This document shows, piece by piece, positions 1 through 9,464 of a DNA stretch of 64,000 nucleotides. Source of the stretch: Anaeromonas gelatinilytica (GTDB lineage Bacteria; Bacillota; Clostridia; Tissierellales; SIT17). The stretch lies in NCBI RefSeq assembly GCF_016820635.1, contig NZ_WSFU01000119.1, positions 62,001-126,000 on the forward strand, read 5' to 3'. The position numbers and the translations under genes were made by a program. Position 1 is the first letter of the stretch. Every line of letters begins with the position of its first letter. A model generated the notes under the pieces. It saw only the letters and a program-made list of their open reading frames with translations. It searched no databases and had not been told where the DNA came from.

Positions 1-149
1 ACTCCTTTTATATATTTATCAGAATTAGGTACTCGAGTATACCCTGATACTTTTTCTATAGTTTTAACCATAGATATATCTATAGCATAATTTTCTTCTG
101 CTAATTTAAAAATAACATATTGATTTCTTACCTTAACATTAGTTTCCAT
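1..149 (-). CDS. cheW: Chemotaxis coupling protein CheW (N-terminal part; 3' end off the window)
   Basis: Only the first 49 or so codons are present; the gene runs off the left edge. The translation opens METNVKVRNQYVIFKLAEE and continues with a segment reading YAIDISMVKTIEKV, the usual first strand and hydrophobic contact region of a CheW SH3-like fold. CheW links the CheA kinase to membrane chemoreceptors at the inner face of the membrane. A GGAGGC ribosome site sits six bases before the ATG, directly after the cheA stop, so translation is probably coupled within the motility operon. The order cheB-cheA-cheW is that of Bacillus fla/che operons, where cheC, cheD and sigD follow; those would lie outside this window. 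Confidence 0.9.
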   Translation of the reverse strand, partial: METNVKVRNQYVIFKLAEENYAIDISMVKTIEKVSGYTRVPNSDKYIKG

Positions 150-160
150 CAAAAGCCTCC

Positions 161-2155
161 TTAAAACAATGAATTAACATCTATTATTAATGAAATATTA
201 CCATTACCTAAAATCGTTGCTCCAGCTAAATATTTAACTTTTACTAAATATTTACCCAATGATTTTATAACTATTTCTTGTTGCCCTATTAATTCATCAA
301 CAATTAATCCTGCTTCTTTTTCACCTTTTTTTACAATTACTGATATTAATTCTTCTTTATTTGAGTCATTTTCTATATCTAAAACATTATTTAATCGAAT
401 TAGTGGTAATGTTTTACCTCTATATAAAATTACTTCCTGATTCTGAACTTTTCTTATATTATCAGTTTTAATTGTAGTAATTTCTTTTATCGAACTTAAT
501 GGTATAGCATATATTTCATCATATAATTTAATCAATAAAGCTTGTATTATTGCAAGAGTTAACGGTATTCTTATAGTAAACTTTGTATATTCATTGCTTT
601 TTGTTTCAACTTCTACAATTCCACCAATAGAATTAATCTTAGATTTTACAACATCAAGTCCTACTCCTCTTCCAGAAACATCAGTTATTTTATCTGCTGT
701 ACTAAAACCAGGCATAAAAAGTAATTCAGGAACCTCTTTATCATCCATTTGACTTCCTTGTTCTTCTGTTATAATATTATTTTCTATGGCTTTCTTCTTA
801 ACTTTATCTATATTAATTCCTGAACCATCATCTTGTACTTCTATTACAACATTATTACCATCAGGATAAGACCGCAAAAGTAAAGTCCCAGTACTTTCTT
901 TACCAATTGATTTTCTTTCATTTGGTTTTTCAATTCCATGGTCTATAGAGTTTCTAATTAAATGAATTAAAGGATCTCCAATTTCATCTATTACAGTTCT
1001 ATCTACCTCTGTTTCTTCTCCTGACATTTTTAAATTAATATCTTTTCCTAATTCTTTAGATAAATCTCTAACCATTCTTGGAAATCTATTGAAAACCCTT
1101 TCAATAGGTACCATTCTAACTTTCATTACAGCATCATGTAAATTTGTTGTTATTCTTTCTAAATATTCTGTAGTTTCATTCATACTTTGTTTATCATTAT
1201 TCTCTCCTATTTCTTCCATTCGAGTTTTAATAATTATCAACTCACTAACTAAATTCATTAAATTATCTAATCTATCAATATCAACTCTTACAGTTTTTCC
1301 CACTTTTCTACTTTTAGATTTTTTAACGGTATTTTTTTTAGTGTTATTTAAATTCTCGGCATTTTTTGGTTTATCTTTAATAGAATTTTCTTTTTTAACT
1401 TTAGATTTATCATATGAATCAATTTTCAAATCTTCAATATTTATATTCTGTATTTCTGAAATTGCAACTAATTCTTTTTCTATTTTTTCAATAGATTCTT
1501 CTGTAACTATAAATACCTCAAAAGTATTATCAAACTTCTCATCCTCAATATCTTCTGTAGTAGGATTAGACTTAATTATATCAGAATGTTCTTCTAAAGT
1601 ATTAAATACAATAAATGCCCTCGCTGCTTTTAACATGCAACTCTCTTCTACTTCTACAGATATTTTATAACCTTTCATACCCTTTTTATCTGCCTCTTTT
1701 AAAATCTTCAATACATGCTCCTCTATAATTTCTTCCTTTCCGGTAGATTTTTCTTTAGTTATAGTTGAAGATTTACCATTAACTAATTCATCTAATTTTT
1801 CAGTTAAATATGTTACATCAATATCACCTTCTGTAGATTCTTCAATTATATTACTTACATATTGCTCTAATTTATCAAAGCACTGAAATAGAATATCAAT
1901 AATATCAGTATTTATTAAAATATTCTGATTTCTTAGTTCTTGTAACAAATTCTCCATTTGATGAGTCAAAGTTGACATTTTTTCAAATCCCATAGTAGCA
2001 GACATACCTTTTAAAGTATGAGAAACTCTAAATATTTCATTTAATAATTCAATATTTTCTGGTTCATTTTCAAGCTTCAATAAAGAATCATTCATACTTT
2101 GTAAATGTTCATTCGATTCTTCAATAAATATATCTATATACTGATTAAATTCCAT
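161..2155 (-). CDS. cheA: Chemotaxis histidine kinase CheA
   Basis: This is the central kinase of chemotaxis; it phosphorylates CheY and CheB in response to receptors. The 664 residues show all five modules. P1 is a histidine phosphotransfer domain with the phospho-accepting His near residue 46 (VSHTLKG). P2, about 145-245, is the CheY/CheB-binding region. P3, about 285-350, is the dimerisation helix pair. P4 is the ATPase, with the N box near 398-409 (HLIRNSIDHGIE), a G1 box DDGSGIN and a G2 box GRGVGLDVVK. P5, about 525-664, is CheW-like. A charged Lys/Ser linker (about 250-285) separates P2 from P3. The start ATG follows GGGGGT and overlaps the cheB stop, so the genes are coupled. Confidence 0.97.
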   Translation of the reverse strand: MEFNQYIDIFIEESNEHLQSMNDSLLKLENEPENIELLNEIFRVSHTLKGMSATMGFEKMSTLTHQMENLLQELRNQNILINTDIIDILFQCFDKLEQYVSNIIEESTEGDIDVTYLTEKLDELVNGKSSTITKEKSTGKEEIIEEHVLKILKEADKKGMKGYKISVEVEESCMLKAARAFIVFNTLEEHSDIIKSNPTTEDIEDEKFDNTFEVFIVTEESIEKIEKELVAISEIQNINIEDLKIDSYDKSKVKKENSIKDKPKNAENLNNTKKNTVKKSKSRKVGKTVRVDIDRLDNLMNLVSELIIIKTRMEEIGENNDKQSMNETTEYLERITTNLHDAVMKVRMVPIERVFNRFPRMVRDLSKELGKDINLKMSGEETEVDRTVIDEIGDPLIHLIRNSIDHGIEKPNERKSIGKESTGTLLLRSYPDGNNVVIEVQDDGSGINIDKVKKKAIENNIITEEQGSQMDDKEVPELLFMPGFSTADKITDVSGRGVGLDVVKSKINSIGGIVEVETKSNEYTKFTIRIPLTLAIIQALLIKLYDEIYAIPLSSIKEITTIKTDNIRKVQNQEVILYRGKTLPLIRLNNVLDIENDSNKEELISVIVKKGEKEAGLIVDELIGQQEIVIKSLGKYLVKVKYLAGATILGNGNISLIIDVNSLF

Positions 2156-3201
2156 TATAATACCCCCAATTTATTATTTAGTTCATCTATAATATTTTCC
2201 AATGGTAATTGAATATTTATTATTCCAATATCATAAGCTACTTTTGGCATTCCATATATTACACAAGTTTTTTCATCTTGCCCTATAGAATATCCTCCAG
2301 ATTCTACTATCTTCTTTAACCCAAGAGCTCCATCTGATCCCATTCCAGTTAATATTACACCAATTTTATTTACATTTTTAAAATTAGCTATTGAATTAAA
2401 TAACACATCTACAGAAGGCTTATGTCCATTAACATTTTTTCCATCATCCAATTTAATCTTAAATTTATTATTTGAATCTATAATTATTAAATGTTTAGCT
2501 CCTGGTGCCACATAACAATATCCATTTTTAAGAATTTCACCATCTTCAGCTTCTTTTACTATAATATTTGATATATTATTCATTCTGTCAGCTAAAGATC
2601 TTGTAAATCCAGGTGGCATATGCTGAACAACTAAAAAACTTCCATTTACTCCCTTAGGTATTCGAGGTATGATTTCCTGTAAAGCTCTAGGTCCTCCAGT
2701 AGAACATCCTATACCAACAATATTACTAACTCTACTATCATAAGTTTTTTTCATTTCTTCTATATTACATTTCTTTGTTTTTACAGTGCTCATATCAATT
2801 CTTTTAGATTTAGTCACAAGTTTTATTTTATTAATTAATTCTTTATTTTTACCTTCAGTCTCAATACTAAATACATTACTAGGTTTAGTTATAAAATCTA
2901 TAGCCCCCATTTCTAATGCCTTAAGGGTCAACTCAGCACCTTGTTTTGTGAAACTACTTAACATTAAAATTGGAATATTTATATTCTTTTCCTTTAATTT
3001 TTTTAATGTTTCAATACCATTCATTTTTGGCATCTCAATATCTAACGTTATAATATCAATATCTATTTCATCTATTTTCTGTATAGCTTCCTTACCATTT
3101 TTAGCTGTACCAACTACCATCAAATCATCATCTTTATTTACCATATCGGATATTATTTTTCTCATAAATGCAGAATCATCTACAATAAATACCTTTTTCA
3201 T
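2155..3201 (-). CDS. cheB: Chemotaxis protein-glutamate methylesterase/deamidase CheB
   Basis: CheB removes methyl groups from receptor glutamates and so resets adaptation. The N-terminal receiver domain (about 1-120) has the acidic pocket near residue 8 and the phospho-acceptor Asp54 in ITLDIEMPKMNG. The C-terminal esterase domain (about 155-348) has the catalytic Ser in GCSTGGPRALQ (about 167), the His in VQHMPPGFT (about 194) and the Asp in TGMGSDGALG. The length is normal. It is followed without a gap by cheA. About 70 bases separate it from flhG upstream, one of the larger gaps within this operon, and no gene could be supported there. Confidence 0.97.
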   Translation of the reverse strand: MKKVFIVDDSAFMRKIISDMVNKDDDLMVVGTAKNGKEAIQKIDEIDIDIITLDIEMPKMNGIETLKKLKEKNINIPILMLSSFTKQGAELTLKALEMGAIDFITKPSNVFSIETEGKNKELINKIKLVTKSKRIDMSTVKTKKCNIEEMKKTYDSRVSNIVGIGCSTGGPRALQEIIPRIPKGVNGSFLVVQHMPPGFTRSLADRMNNISNIIVKEAEDGEILKNGYCYVAPGAKHLIIIDSNNKFKIKLDDGKNVNGHKPSVDVLFNSIANFKNVNKIGVILTGMGSDGALGLKKIVESGGYSIGQDEKTCVIYGMPKVAYDIGIINIQLPLENIIDELNNKLGVL

Positions 3202-3274
3202 AATTTATTTCAATCCTTTTTTTCTTAACTTACATTCTTCTCCAAATATATATTTTATAATAGAATCACTAGAC

Positions 3275-4174
3275 TCAATTCATCAAACTTTTTATATTAT
3301 CTAGAAAACCTTTCAATCCACCATTTGTAGATACTTTTTTGTTATTTATTAAGTCAACAGCAATAGAATCAATTTTTCTACTTATATTAGATTTAGGCTC
3401 AGACAATATAAAAGGAATTTGTTTTTTAACTGAATTTATTACAATTTTAGATTCATATATATATCCTATATTATCTAATTCTAAACTTAAAAACTTTTGA
3501 CTAGCTTTATTAAGTTTATTAAACACTTCAATAGACTCTCTTTGATTTTTAACTCTATTAACAACAATTTTCACAATATTCTTTTTAACATAATTATTAA
3601 TGACTTTCAGCATTGCATATCCATCAGTTAAGGATGTGGGTTCTGGTGTTATTACCAATATTATATCATCTGATGACCTTATAAAATTAATAACAGTATT
3701 TGAGACCCCAGCTCCTGTATCTATAATTATAATATCCAAATATTGTTCTAATTTAGACAATTGATTTGTTAATAAATTTAATTGTCTAATATCTAATTTC
3801 ATAATATCATCAAGTCCTGATCCTCCTGGAATAATTTTTAATCCATAAGGTCCATCTTCAATAATATCTAAAATGTCCTTATTATTATAAATAACATCTA
3901 TTAAGGTATACTTTGGCATAATATCCAACATGACATCAATATTAGCAAATCCTATATCCGCATCCAAAACCGCTACCTTATAACCTAATTTACAAAAAGA
4001 TAAAGCCAAATTTATAGTAAAATTAGTTTTTCCAACACCTCCCTTACCACTTGTCACAGTTATTACTCTAGTATTATTAGAAATATATTTTTGTGTGTTT
4101 TCATAATTTTTTCTTTTATTTAATATTAGTTTTCTTAACTTTTCAGCCTGATCTCCCACTTTAAATTTCACCAA
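3275..4174 (-). CDS. flhG: Flagellar number regulator FlhG (MinD-like ATPase, YlxH)
   Basis: FlhG is a ParA/MinD-family ATPase that works with the SRP-type GTPase FlhF to set flagellar number and placement; in Bacillus it also touches FliM/FliY. The deviant Walker A motif TSGKGGVGKTN is at about 41-51, followed by the switch region AVLDADIGFANIDVML and IIIDTGAGVSN. The 299-residue length is normal. The first 30 residues form a basic helix resembling the FlhF-activating N-terminus (family knowledge, not tested here). It overlaps the end of flhF by 14 bases, which fits translational coupling. Confidence 0.95.
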   Translation of the reverse strand: MVKFKVGDQAEKLRKLILNKRKNYENTQKYISNNTRVITVTSGKGGVGKTNFTINLALSFCKLGYKVAVLDADIGFANIDVMLDIMPKYTLIDVIYNNKDILDIIEDGPYGLKIIPGGSGLDDIMKLDIRQLNLLTNQLSKLEQYLDIIIIDTGAGVSNTVINFIRSSDDIILVITPEPTSLTDGYAMLKVINNYVKKNIVKIVVNRVKNQRESIEVFNKLNKASQKFLSLELDNIGYIYESKIVINSVKKQIPFILSEPKSNISRKIDSIAVDLINNKKVSTNGGLKGFLDNIKSLMN

Positions 4175-5252
4175 CTATCATTTTGCTAATAATTTCATTA
4201 TCAAATATTTCAATATCTTCTGGTACATTTTGACCATTTGTTATGTAAGCTATAGGATAATTGGAATAAAATTTCGCATTTAAAATGTTACCAATTTTTT
4301 CAGTTTCATCCATCTTTGTAAAAATAAGCTTTAACCCCTTAATTTTAGAATAATTATCAATTATAGATTTCATAGATTGGAAATCTGTATTAACACTAAG
4401 AACCAAATATACTTCTTTATTATTAATAAGATTTATCATTTCTTCAACTTCACTAATTTTTTCATGATCTTTATAGCTTCTTCCTGCAGTATCTACTAAA
4501 ATTATATCTTTATCTTTAAACTTCGACATAGGTATATAAATATCCTTTGTATTATATATTATTTCAAGAGGTAAATTTAAAATTTGACTATATGTTTTCA
4601 ATTGATCTACTGCTGCAATTCTATAAGTATCAGCAGTTATAAGACCTAATTCCTTTTCATCATTTAAAGACATATTAGCAGCAATCTTTGCCAGTGTAGT
4701 AGTTTTTCCCACTCCAGTTGTTCCAATAAAAAAAACAACTTTTTTATTATCATTATTTTCTAAAGAAATAGCTCCTTCTAAGATGAATTTTATAGATTCT
4801 TTTAAAAGATTAATTAAATCTTCTTCATAATAATTACTTAAATTGAAGTTAGTATCAATATCATTTATAATTTTTAATGCATACTCGTCTATAACACCAT
4901 TATCAGTTAATATATTTTTTAAATAAATTAATTTATCATCTAATTTATTTTCATTAATTTCTTTATCTGAAACCACATGAGTTTCTATAGTTTTTCTTAA
5001 TTTATTAATTTCCATATTTAATTTATTAATATCATTTTCTTTAAAATTCGCATTTCCTTTAATATCATTTTTTGATTTATTATTTTCTTCTTTAGCCGCC
5101 ACTATCTCTATTAACGGTTTTTTAAATAAACCTAATATCCCCTTAGGTTTAATTTTTCGGGTATGAAGAATTATAGCTTCTTTCCCTAATTCTTTTTTTA
5201 ATTTCAACATAGCCTCATGATTTGTCTTTCCAATATATCTTTTAATGTTCAT
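4161..5252 (-). CDS. flhF: Flagellar biosynthesis GTPase FlhF (SRP-type)
   Basis: FlhF is the third SRP-family GTPase, after Ffh and FtsY, both also in this window. It helps place the first flagellar ring components in the membrane. The N-terminal basic region (about 1-55, opening MNIKRYIGKTNHEAM) matches the FlhF B domain. A charged linker follows to about residue 100, then the N domain, and then the G domain from about 170. Visible GTPase motifs are P-loop GTTGVGKTTT (about 177), DTAGR (G3) and TKMD (G4). At 363 residues it is within the family range. Its start overlaps the flhA stop by one base. Confidence 0.95.
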   Translation of the reverse strand: MNIKRYIGKTNHEAMLKLKKELGKEAIILHTRKIKPKGILGLFKKPLIEIVAAKEENNKSKNDIKGNANFKENDINKLNMEINKLRKTIETHVVSDKEINENKLDDKLIYLKNILTDNGVIDEYALKIINDIDTNFNLSNYYEEDLINLLKESIKFILEGAISLENNDNKKVVFFIGTTGVGKTTTLAKIAANMSLNDEKELGLITADTYRIAAVDQLKTYSQILNLPLEIIYNTKDIYIPMSKFKDKDIILVDTAGRSYKDHEKISEVEEMINLINNKEVYLVLSVNTDFQSMKSIIDNYSKIKGLKLIFTKMDETEKIGNILNAKFYSNYPIAYITNGQNVPEDIEIFDNEIISKMIVGEI

Positions 5253-7282
5253 TATAATTTCACCATCCCTAAGGATTTAATCTCAACAGTTGGTTCAATT
5301 TCATTATATGATAAAACAATAAAATCATTTGCAATTTGTTCTGTTAATCTCTTAAAATATAATCTAACAATTGGTGCCGTTAAAATAATTGGTTGTTCAC
5401 CAATTGAAGTTAATTTTTGAACATTTTTTGTTAAGCTATTAAGTATTTGCTGAACTAACTTTGGTTCTAATGATAAATAAGAACCATTATTTGTTTGATT
5501 AATTGATTCCATTATTAATTCTTCTAATTCTGAATCTAATGTAACTACTTTAAGTATATTACCGTCAACATATTTCTTTGTAATATATCTAGAAAATCTT
5601 TGACGAACATATTCAGTAAGCATATCAGTGTCTTTAGTAACAGAACCATGATCTGCTAACGTTTCTAAAATAGTAACCATATCTCTTATAGATATTTGTT
5701 CTTTTAATAAATTTGATAATACTTTTTGTATTTCTCCTATTGACATAACATTTGGTATAACTTCTTCCACTAAAGCGGGATGTTCTTCGCTTACATTATC
5801 AATTAATACCTTTACATCTTGTCTTCCTAATAAATCGTCTATATTTCTTTTAATAACTTCAGTTAAATGAGTAGAAATAACAGATGGAGGATCAACAACT
5901 GTATATCCTAATATTTCTGCTTTCTCTCTCTGTTCTTCCGTAATCCATTTTGCTGGTAATCCAAATGCTGGTTCTACAGTATCAACACCATTAATTTCAC
6001 CATCAGCAGTCCCAGGATCCATAGCAAGATAATGATCAAACATTAATTCCCCTTTAGAAACTTCTACTCCCTTTATTTTTATTAAATATTCATTAGGATT
6101 TAATTGAATATTATCTCTAAGCCTTATTATAGGCACAATTATACCTAACTCTAACGCAATTTGTCTCCTTATCATAACTACCCTATCTAAGAGATCTCCA
6201 CCTTGTTTAGAATCAGCTAAAGGTATAATTCCATATCCAAATTCTAACTCTATATCTTCTACTTTAAGCAATGATTTTACACTTTCAGGCTTTCTAATTT
6301 CTTCTTCATCTCTTTCTGATTCATCCTCAATTTCTGATTCTATGATTTTATTCATATTTTTTCTCATAATAAAACCTAACCATAGAAAAACAGTTCCCAA
6401 TAAGAAAAATGGAATTCTAGGTAATCCTACAATACCAAAAAAGTATAATACTCCACTAATGAGAAACATTACTTTTGGACGAGTTGAAAATAACTGATCT
6501 ATAATATCATTACCTAAATTAGAATCGGAAGCAGCTCTTGTTACTACAATACCAGTAGCAGTTGAAATTAATAATGCTGGAATTTGACTTACTAATCCAT
6601 CACCTACAGTTAATGTAGTAAATTTGGCTAAAGATTCTGTTAAACTTAAATCTAATGTTAACATCCCAATAACAAATCCTGCGGCTATATTTAAAATAGT
6701 TATTATTATACCTGCAATAGCATCTCCTTTAACAAACTTACTTGCTCCATCCATTGAACCATAAAAATCTGCTTCTTTTTGTATATCTTGTCTTCTTTGT
6801 CTGGCTTCAATATCTGTTATTAATCCAGAATTTAAATCAGCATCAATAGCCATTTGTTTTCCTGGCATAGCATCTAAAGTAAATCTAGCAGCTACCTCTG
6901 CTACTCTTTCTGAACCTTTAGTTATAACCACAAATTGAATAATTACAATAATTAAAAATATGATAAATCCTACTATAGGATTCCCTTGTATTACAAAACC
7001 TCCGAAGCTTTCAATCACTCCTCCTGCACTTCCTTTTGAAAGGATTAATCTTGTACTAGAGATATTCAACGATAACCGAAACATTGTAGTAATTAGTAAC
7101 AAAGAAGGAAATATAGAAAATTTCAAAGCATTTTCTATATACATTGAAAGAAGTAATATTAATAATGCTAAAGAAATATTTAAGCTTAATAATATATCTA
7201 AAACACTTTCATTAACAGGTATTATAATAATTATTATGATTGCTATTACACATATAGCTACCACTATATCTCCAAATTTCAT
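5252..7282 (-). CDS. flhA: Flagellar export gate protein FlhA
   Basis: FlhA is the nonameric export gate of the flagellar type III system and uses the proton motive force. The N-terminal half, about residues 1-310, carries several hydrophobic helices; between them lies the conserved FHIPEP loop (AARFTLDAMPGKQMAID, about 132-148). The C-terminal half is a soluble cytosolic domain that docks substrate-chaperone complexes. The length of 676 residues is typical. The ribosome site GAGGAGAT precedes the ATG. It lies between flhB and flhF, as in Bacillus. Confidence 0.97.
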   Translation of the reverse strand: MKFGDIVVAICVIAIIIIIIIPVNESVLDILLSLNISLALLILLLSMYIENALKFSIFPSLLLITTMFRLSLNISSTRLILSKGSAGGVIESFGGFVIQGNPIVGFIIFLIIVIIQFVVITKGSERVAEVAARFTLDAMPGKQMAIDADLNSGLITDIEARQRRQDIQKEADFYGSMDGASKFVKGDAIAGIIITILNIAAGFVIGMLTLDLSLTESLAKFTTLTVGDGLVSQIPALLISTATGIVVTRAASDSNLGNDIIDQLFSTRPKVMFLISGVLYFFGIVGLPRIPFFLLGTVFLWLGFIMRKNMNKIIESEIEDESERDEEEIRKPESVKSLLKVEDIELEFGYGIIPLADSKQGGDLLDRVVMIRRQIALELGIIVPIIRLRDNIQLNPNEYLIKIKGVEVSKGELMFDHYLAMDPGTADGEINGVDTVEPAFGLPAKWITEEQREKAEILGYTVVDPPSVISTHLTEVIKRNIDDLLGRQDVKVLIDNVSEEHPALVEEVIPNVMSIGEIQKVLSNLLKEQISIRDMVTILETLADHGSVTKDTDMLTEYVRQRFSRYITKKYVDGNILKVVTLDSELEELIMESINQTNNGSYLSLEPKLVQQILNSLTKNVQKLTSIGEQPIILTAPIVRLYFKRLTEQIANDFIVLSYNEIEPTVEIKSLGMVKL

Positions 7283-7302
7283 ATTTATCTCCTCTCACTT
7301 AT

Positions 7303-8385
7303 CTATTTTAAACTATACACATAAGCTAAAACTTCTGCGACTGCTTGATATAATTCTTCTGGTATACTGTCTCCTACTTCACAAGAACTATAAAGAGATC
7401 TAGCTAATAATTTATTTTCAACCATAGGCACATCTGAATCCTTTGCTATCTCCTTAATTTTTTGAGCTACTATATCTTTTCCCTTGGCTAATACATAAGG
7501 AGCTTCATATTTTTCATTATTATATTCTAAAGCAATAGCATAATGAGTAGGATTAGTAATAATAACATCCGCCTTTGGAACATCTTGCATCATTCTTTTC
7601 ATAGCAATCTGTCTTTGTTTTTCTTTTATTTTTGATTTAATTAATGGATCTCCATCAGATTGTTTATGTTCTTGTTTTATTTCTTGTTTTGTCATTTTAA
7701 GATTCTTTTCATGTTGCCACCATTGATACCAATAATCAAATATAGCGAGAAGTAACAATATTCCTCCACTTCTAATTGCTATGCCAAACGTTAAGGAACC
7801 AATATTCTTCGTTATTTCATTAATCTCCATATTAAATAAATTATAAATTATATTCATATTATTACGAACATATGAAATAACAACATATCCTATTATAAAT
7901 ATCTTTATTGTAGCTTTTATTAATTCAACTAATGATTTTGTTGAAAATATTTTTTTAAATCCCTCTATAGGATTTATTCTGCTGATTTTTACATTTAATG
8001 TTTTAGTTGTAAATAAAAAACCTACTTGCAAATAATTAATTACTATTGCCATAACAAACACAGTTCCTATGATTGGTGCTACAATTTTACCAGTTATAAT
8101 TATCATGTTCATAAAAAAAATAGATAAATTTTCAACCGTATATAAACTCTTATATATATTATCATCTGAAAAAATCATGACAGTAAAATCATGTAAATTT
8201 TCAAGCATGTATTTTCCAAAAATTCTTAAAGATAAAAAAGCAAATATCAATAAAAAAGCTGATGTTAATTCCCTACTCTTTAAAACTTGTCCTTTTTCTC
8301 TAGCTTCTTTTCTCTTTTTAGCAGTAGGTTTTTCTGTCTTTTCCTCTGATGCGAACAATTGCAAGTCTATAAAATACTTATTCAA
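7303..8385 (-). CDS. flhB: Flagellar export switch protein FlhB
   Basis: FlhB controls the switch of export from rod/hook subunits to filament subunits. It has an N-terminal basic segment (EKTEKPTAKKRKEAREKG), four hydrophobic segments up to about residue 220, and a cytoplasmic domain with the self-cleaving NPTH site at about 278-281. The domain after NPTH (YAIALEYNNEKYEAP onward) is intact and ends near residue 360. A free-standing relative of this last domain occurs at 34520-34801 (ylqH). Immediately upstream is fliR; in some clostridia fliR and flhB are fused, but here they are separate. Confidence 0.97.
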   Translation of the reverse strand: MNKYFIDLQLFASEEKTEKPTAKKRKEAREKGQVLKSRELTSAFLLIFAFLSLRIFGKYMLENLHDFTVMIFSDDNIYKSLYTVENLSIFFMNMIIITGKIVAPIIGTVFVMAIVINYLQVGFLFTTKTLNVKISRINPIEGFKKIFSTKSLVELIKATIKIFIIGYVVISYVRNNMNIIYNLFNMEINEITKNIGSLTFGIAIRSGGILLLLAIFDYWYQWWQHEKNLKMTKQEIKQEHKQSDGDPLIKSKIKEKQRQIAMKRMMQDVPKADVIITNPTHYAIALEYNNEKYEAPYVLAKGKDIVAQKIKEIAKDSDVPMVENKLLARSLYSSCEVGDSIPEELYQAVAEVLAYVYSLK

Positions 8386-8390
8386 CTAAA

Positions 8391-9179
8391 TCAACCCTTT
8401 GTAAGTAACTGTAAAAAATTAAAAATTTCCCCAGACATATTATTAAAAATATGTTGAAGAGCTATTAAATATATAGGTAACGTAATAAATATAGTTAATA
8501 ATCCTACCACTATTTTTAATGGCATACCTACTACAAAAACATTCATTTGAGGCACTGTTCTAGCTAATATTCCCAATAATACATTGGACAAAAATATTGT
8601 TGCTAACACTGGGCTACTAATTTTAAATCCTATATTAAAAATTTCAGAAAAAATCACTATTATTTGATTTAAAATTCCATCATTTAAATTTATATTTCCA
8701 ATTGGTAATACAGAATAAGATTTTACTATAGCTTGTAAAAACCAATGATGAGCATCTATTGTTAAAAAAATCAATAATGCTAAAATATAATAAAAATTTC
8801 CAGTTATCGGTACCTGAGTATTATGCTGAGGATCAAATACATTCGCCATTCCAAATCCAATTTGAGTATCAATGATCTGTCCAGCTATAATTAATGATAC
8901 AAAAAATAAATAAGAAATAAAACCTATTATAAGTCCAATAGTTAACTCTTTAAAAATCAATATCATTAAATGTATATTTCCTTCAATAATTAAGTCTTGC
9001 TCTCCTATAGTAGTAAAAGTTATTATAGAAATAATTAATGATAGAGAAACTTTCAATATTGTGGGTATATTAGTTCTACTAAAAATTGGAGTTATAATAA
9101 AAATCCCAGTCATTCTTATAAAAACTAATAAAAATATTTGGTATTTAGAAAAAATATAATCAAATATATCCATATTCAT
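8391..9179 (-). CDS. fliR: Flagellar export apparatus protein FliR
   Basis: FliR is part of the FliP-FliQ-FliR pore complex in the middle of the basal body. The 262 residues are mostly hydrophobic, with several predicted membrane helices. Family-typical stretches include VFIRMTGIFIITPIFSRTN near the N-terminus and AQHN-like polar breaks between helices. Two in-frame ATG codons lie six bases apart (the protein opens MNM); the second sits at a better distance from AGGATGA, so the true start may be two codons later. It begins just after the fliQ stop and is followed by flhB after a five-base gap. Confidence 0.95.
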   Translation of the reverse strand: MNMDIFDYIFSKYQIFLLVFIRMTGIFIITPIFSRTNIPTILKVSLSLIISIITFTTIGEQDLIIEGNIHLMILIFKELTIGLIIGFISYLFFVSLIIAGQIIDTQIGFGMANVFDPQHNTQVPITGNFYYILALLIFLTIDAHHWFLQAIVKSYSVLPIGNINLNDGILNQIIVIFSEIFNIGFKISSPVLATIFLSNVLLGILARTVPQMNVFVVGMPLKIVVGLLTIFITLPIYLIALQHIFNNMSGEIFNFLQLLTKG

Positions 9180-9184
9180 TCATC

Positions 9185-9454
9185 CTACTGTACATATTTA
9201 TTTATATTAATAAATAAATCCTGAGTAAATTCAACAATATAAGTTAATATCCACGGTCCAAACACAATAAATGCAATAAGCACTGCAATTATTTTTGGTA
9301 CAAAAGCCAATGTAGCTTCCTGTATTTGTGTTGTAGCCTGAAATATACTAACTAATAATCCAACTAACAATCCAAATCCTAACATTGGTGCTGCTAAAAT
9401 TAATATTGAAAACATTGCATCTTGGGCTAACTTTATCACATCTCCCTGACTCAT
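9185..9454 (-). CDS. fliQ: Flagellar export apparatus protein FliQ
   Basis: This small protein of 89 residues has two membrane helices and forms part of the FliPQR export gate. The family pattern is clear: MSQGDVIKLAQDAMF, then a hydrophobic helix, then the conserved turn SIFQATTQIQEATLAFVPK, then a second helix ending GPWILTYI. I placed the start at the ATG after AGGAGTGATC; a longer reading frame begins eight codons earlier at 9478 but overlaps that ribosome site and adds residues not normal for FliQ. Confidence 0.95.
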   Translation of the reverse strand: MSQGDVIKLAQDAMFSILILAAPMLGFGLLVGLLVSIFQATTQIQEATLAFVPKIIAVLIAFIVFGPWILTYIVEFTQDLFININKYVQ

Positions 9455-9464
9455 ATGATCACTC

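Noticed and set aside
1089-1670. Long plus-strand open frames lying opposite cheA, cheB, flhA, smc and others
   Set aside because: They are antisense shadows of well-conserved genes, with hydrophobic, low-complexity translations and no ribosome sites.
3202-3274. A 23-codon open stretch between flhG and cheB (reads ESSDSIIKYIFGEECKLRKK on the minus strand)
   Set aside because: No ATG, GTG or TTG begins it in frame, no ribosome site precedes it and I recognise no family. It may be the remains of a lost gene, but chance is as likely.
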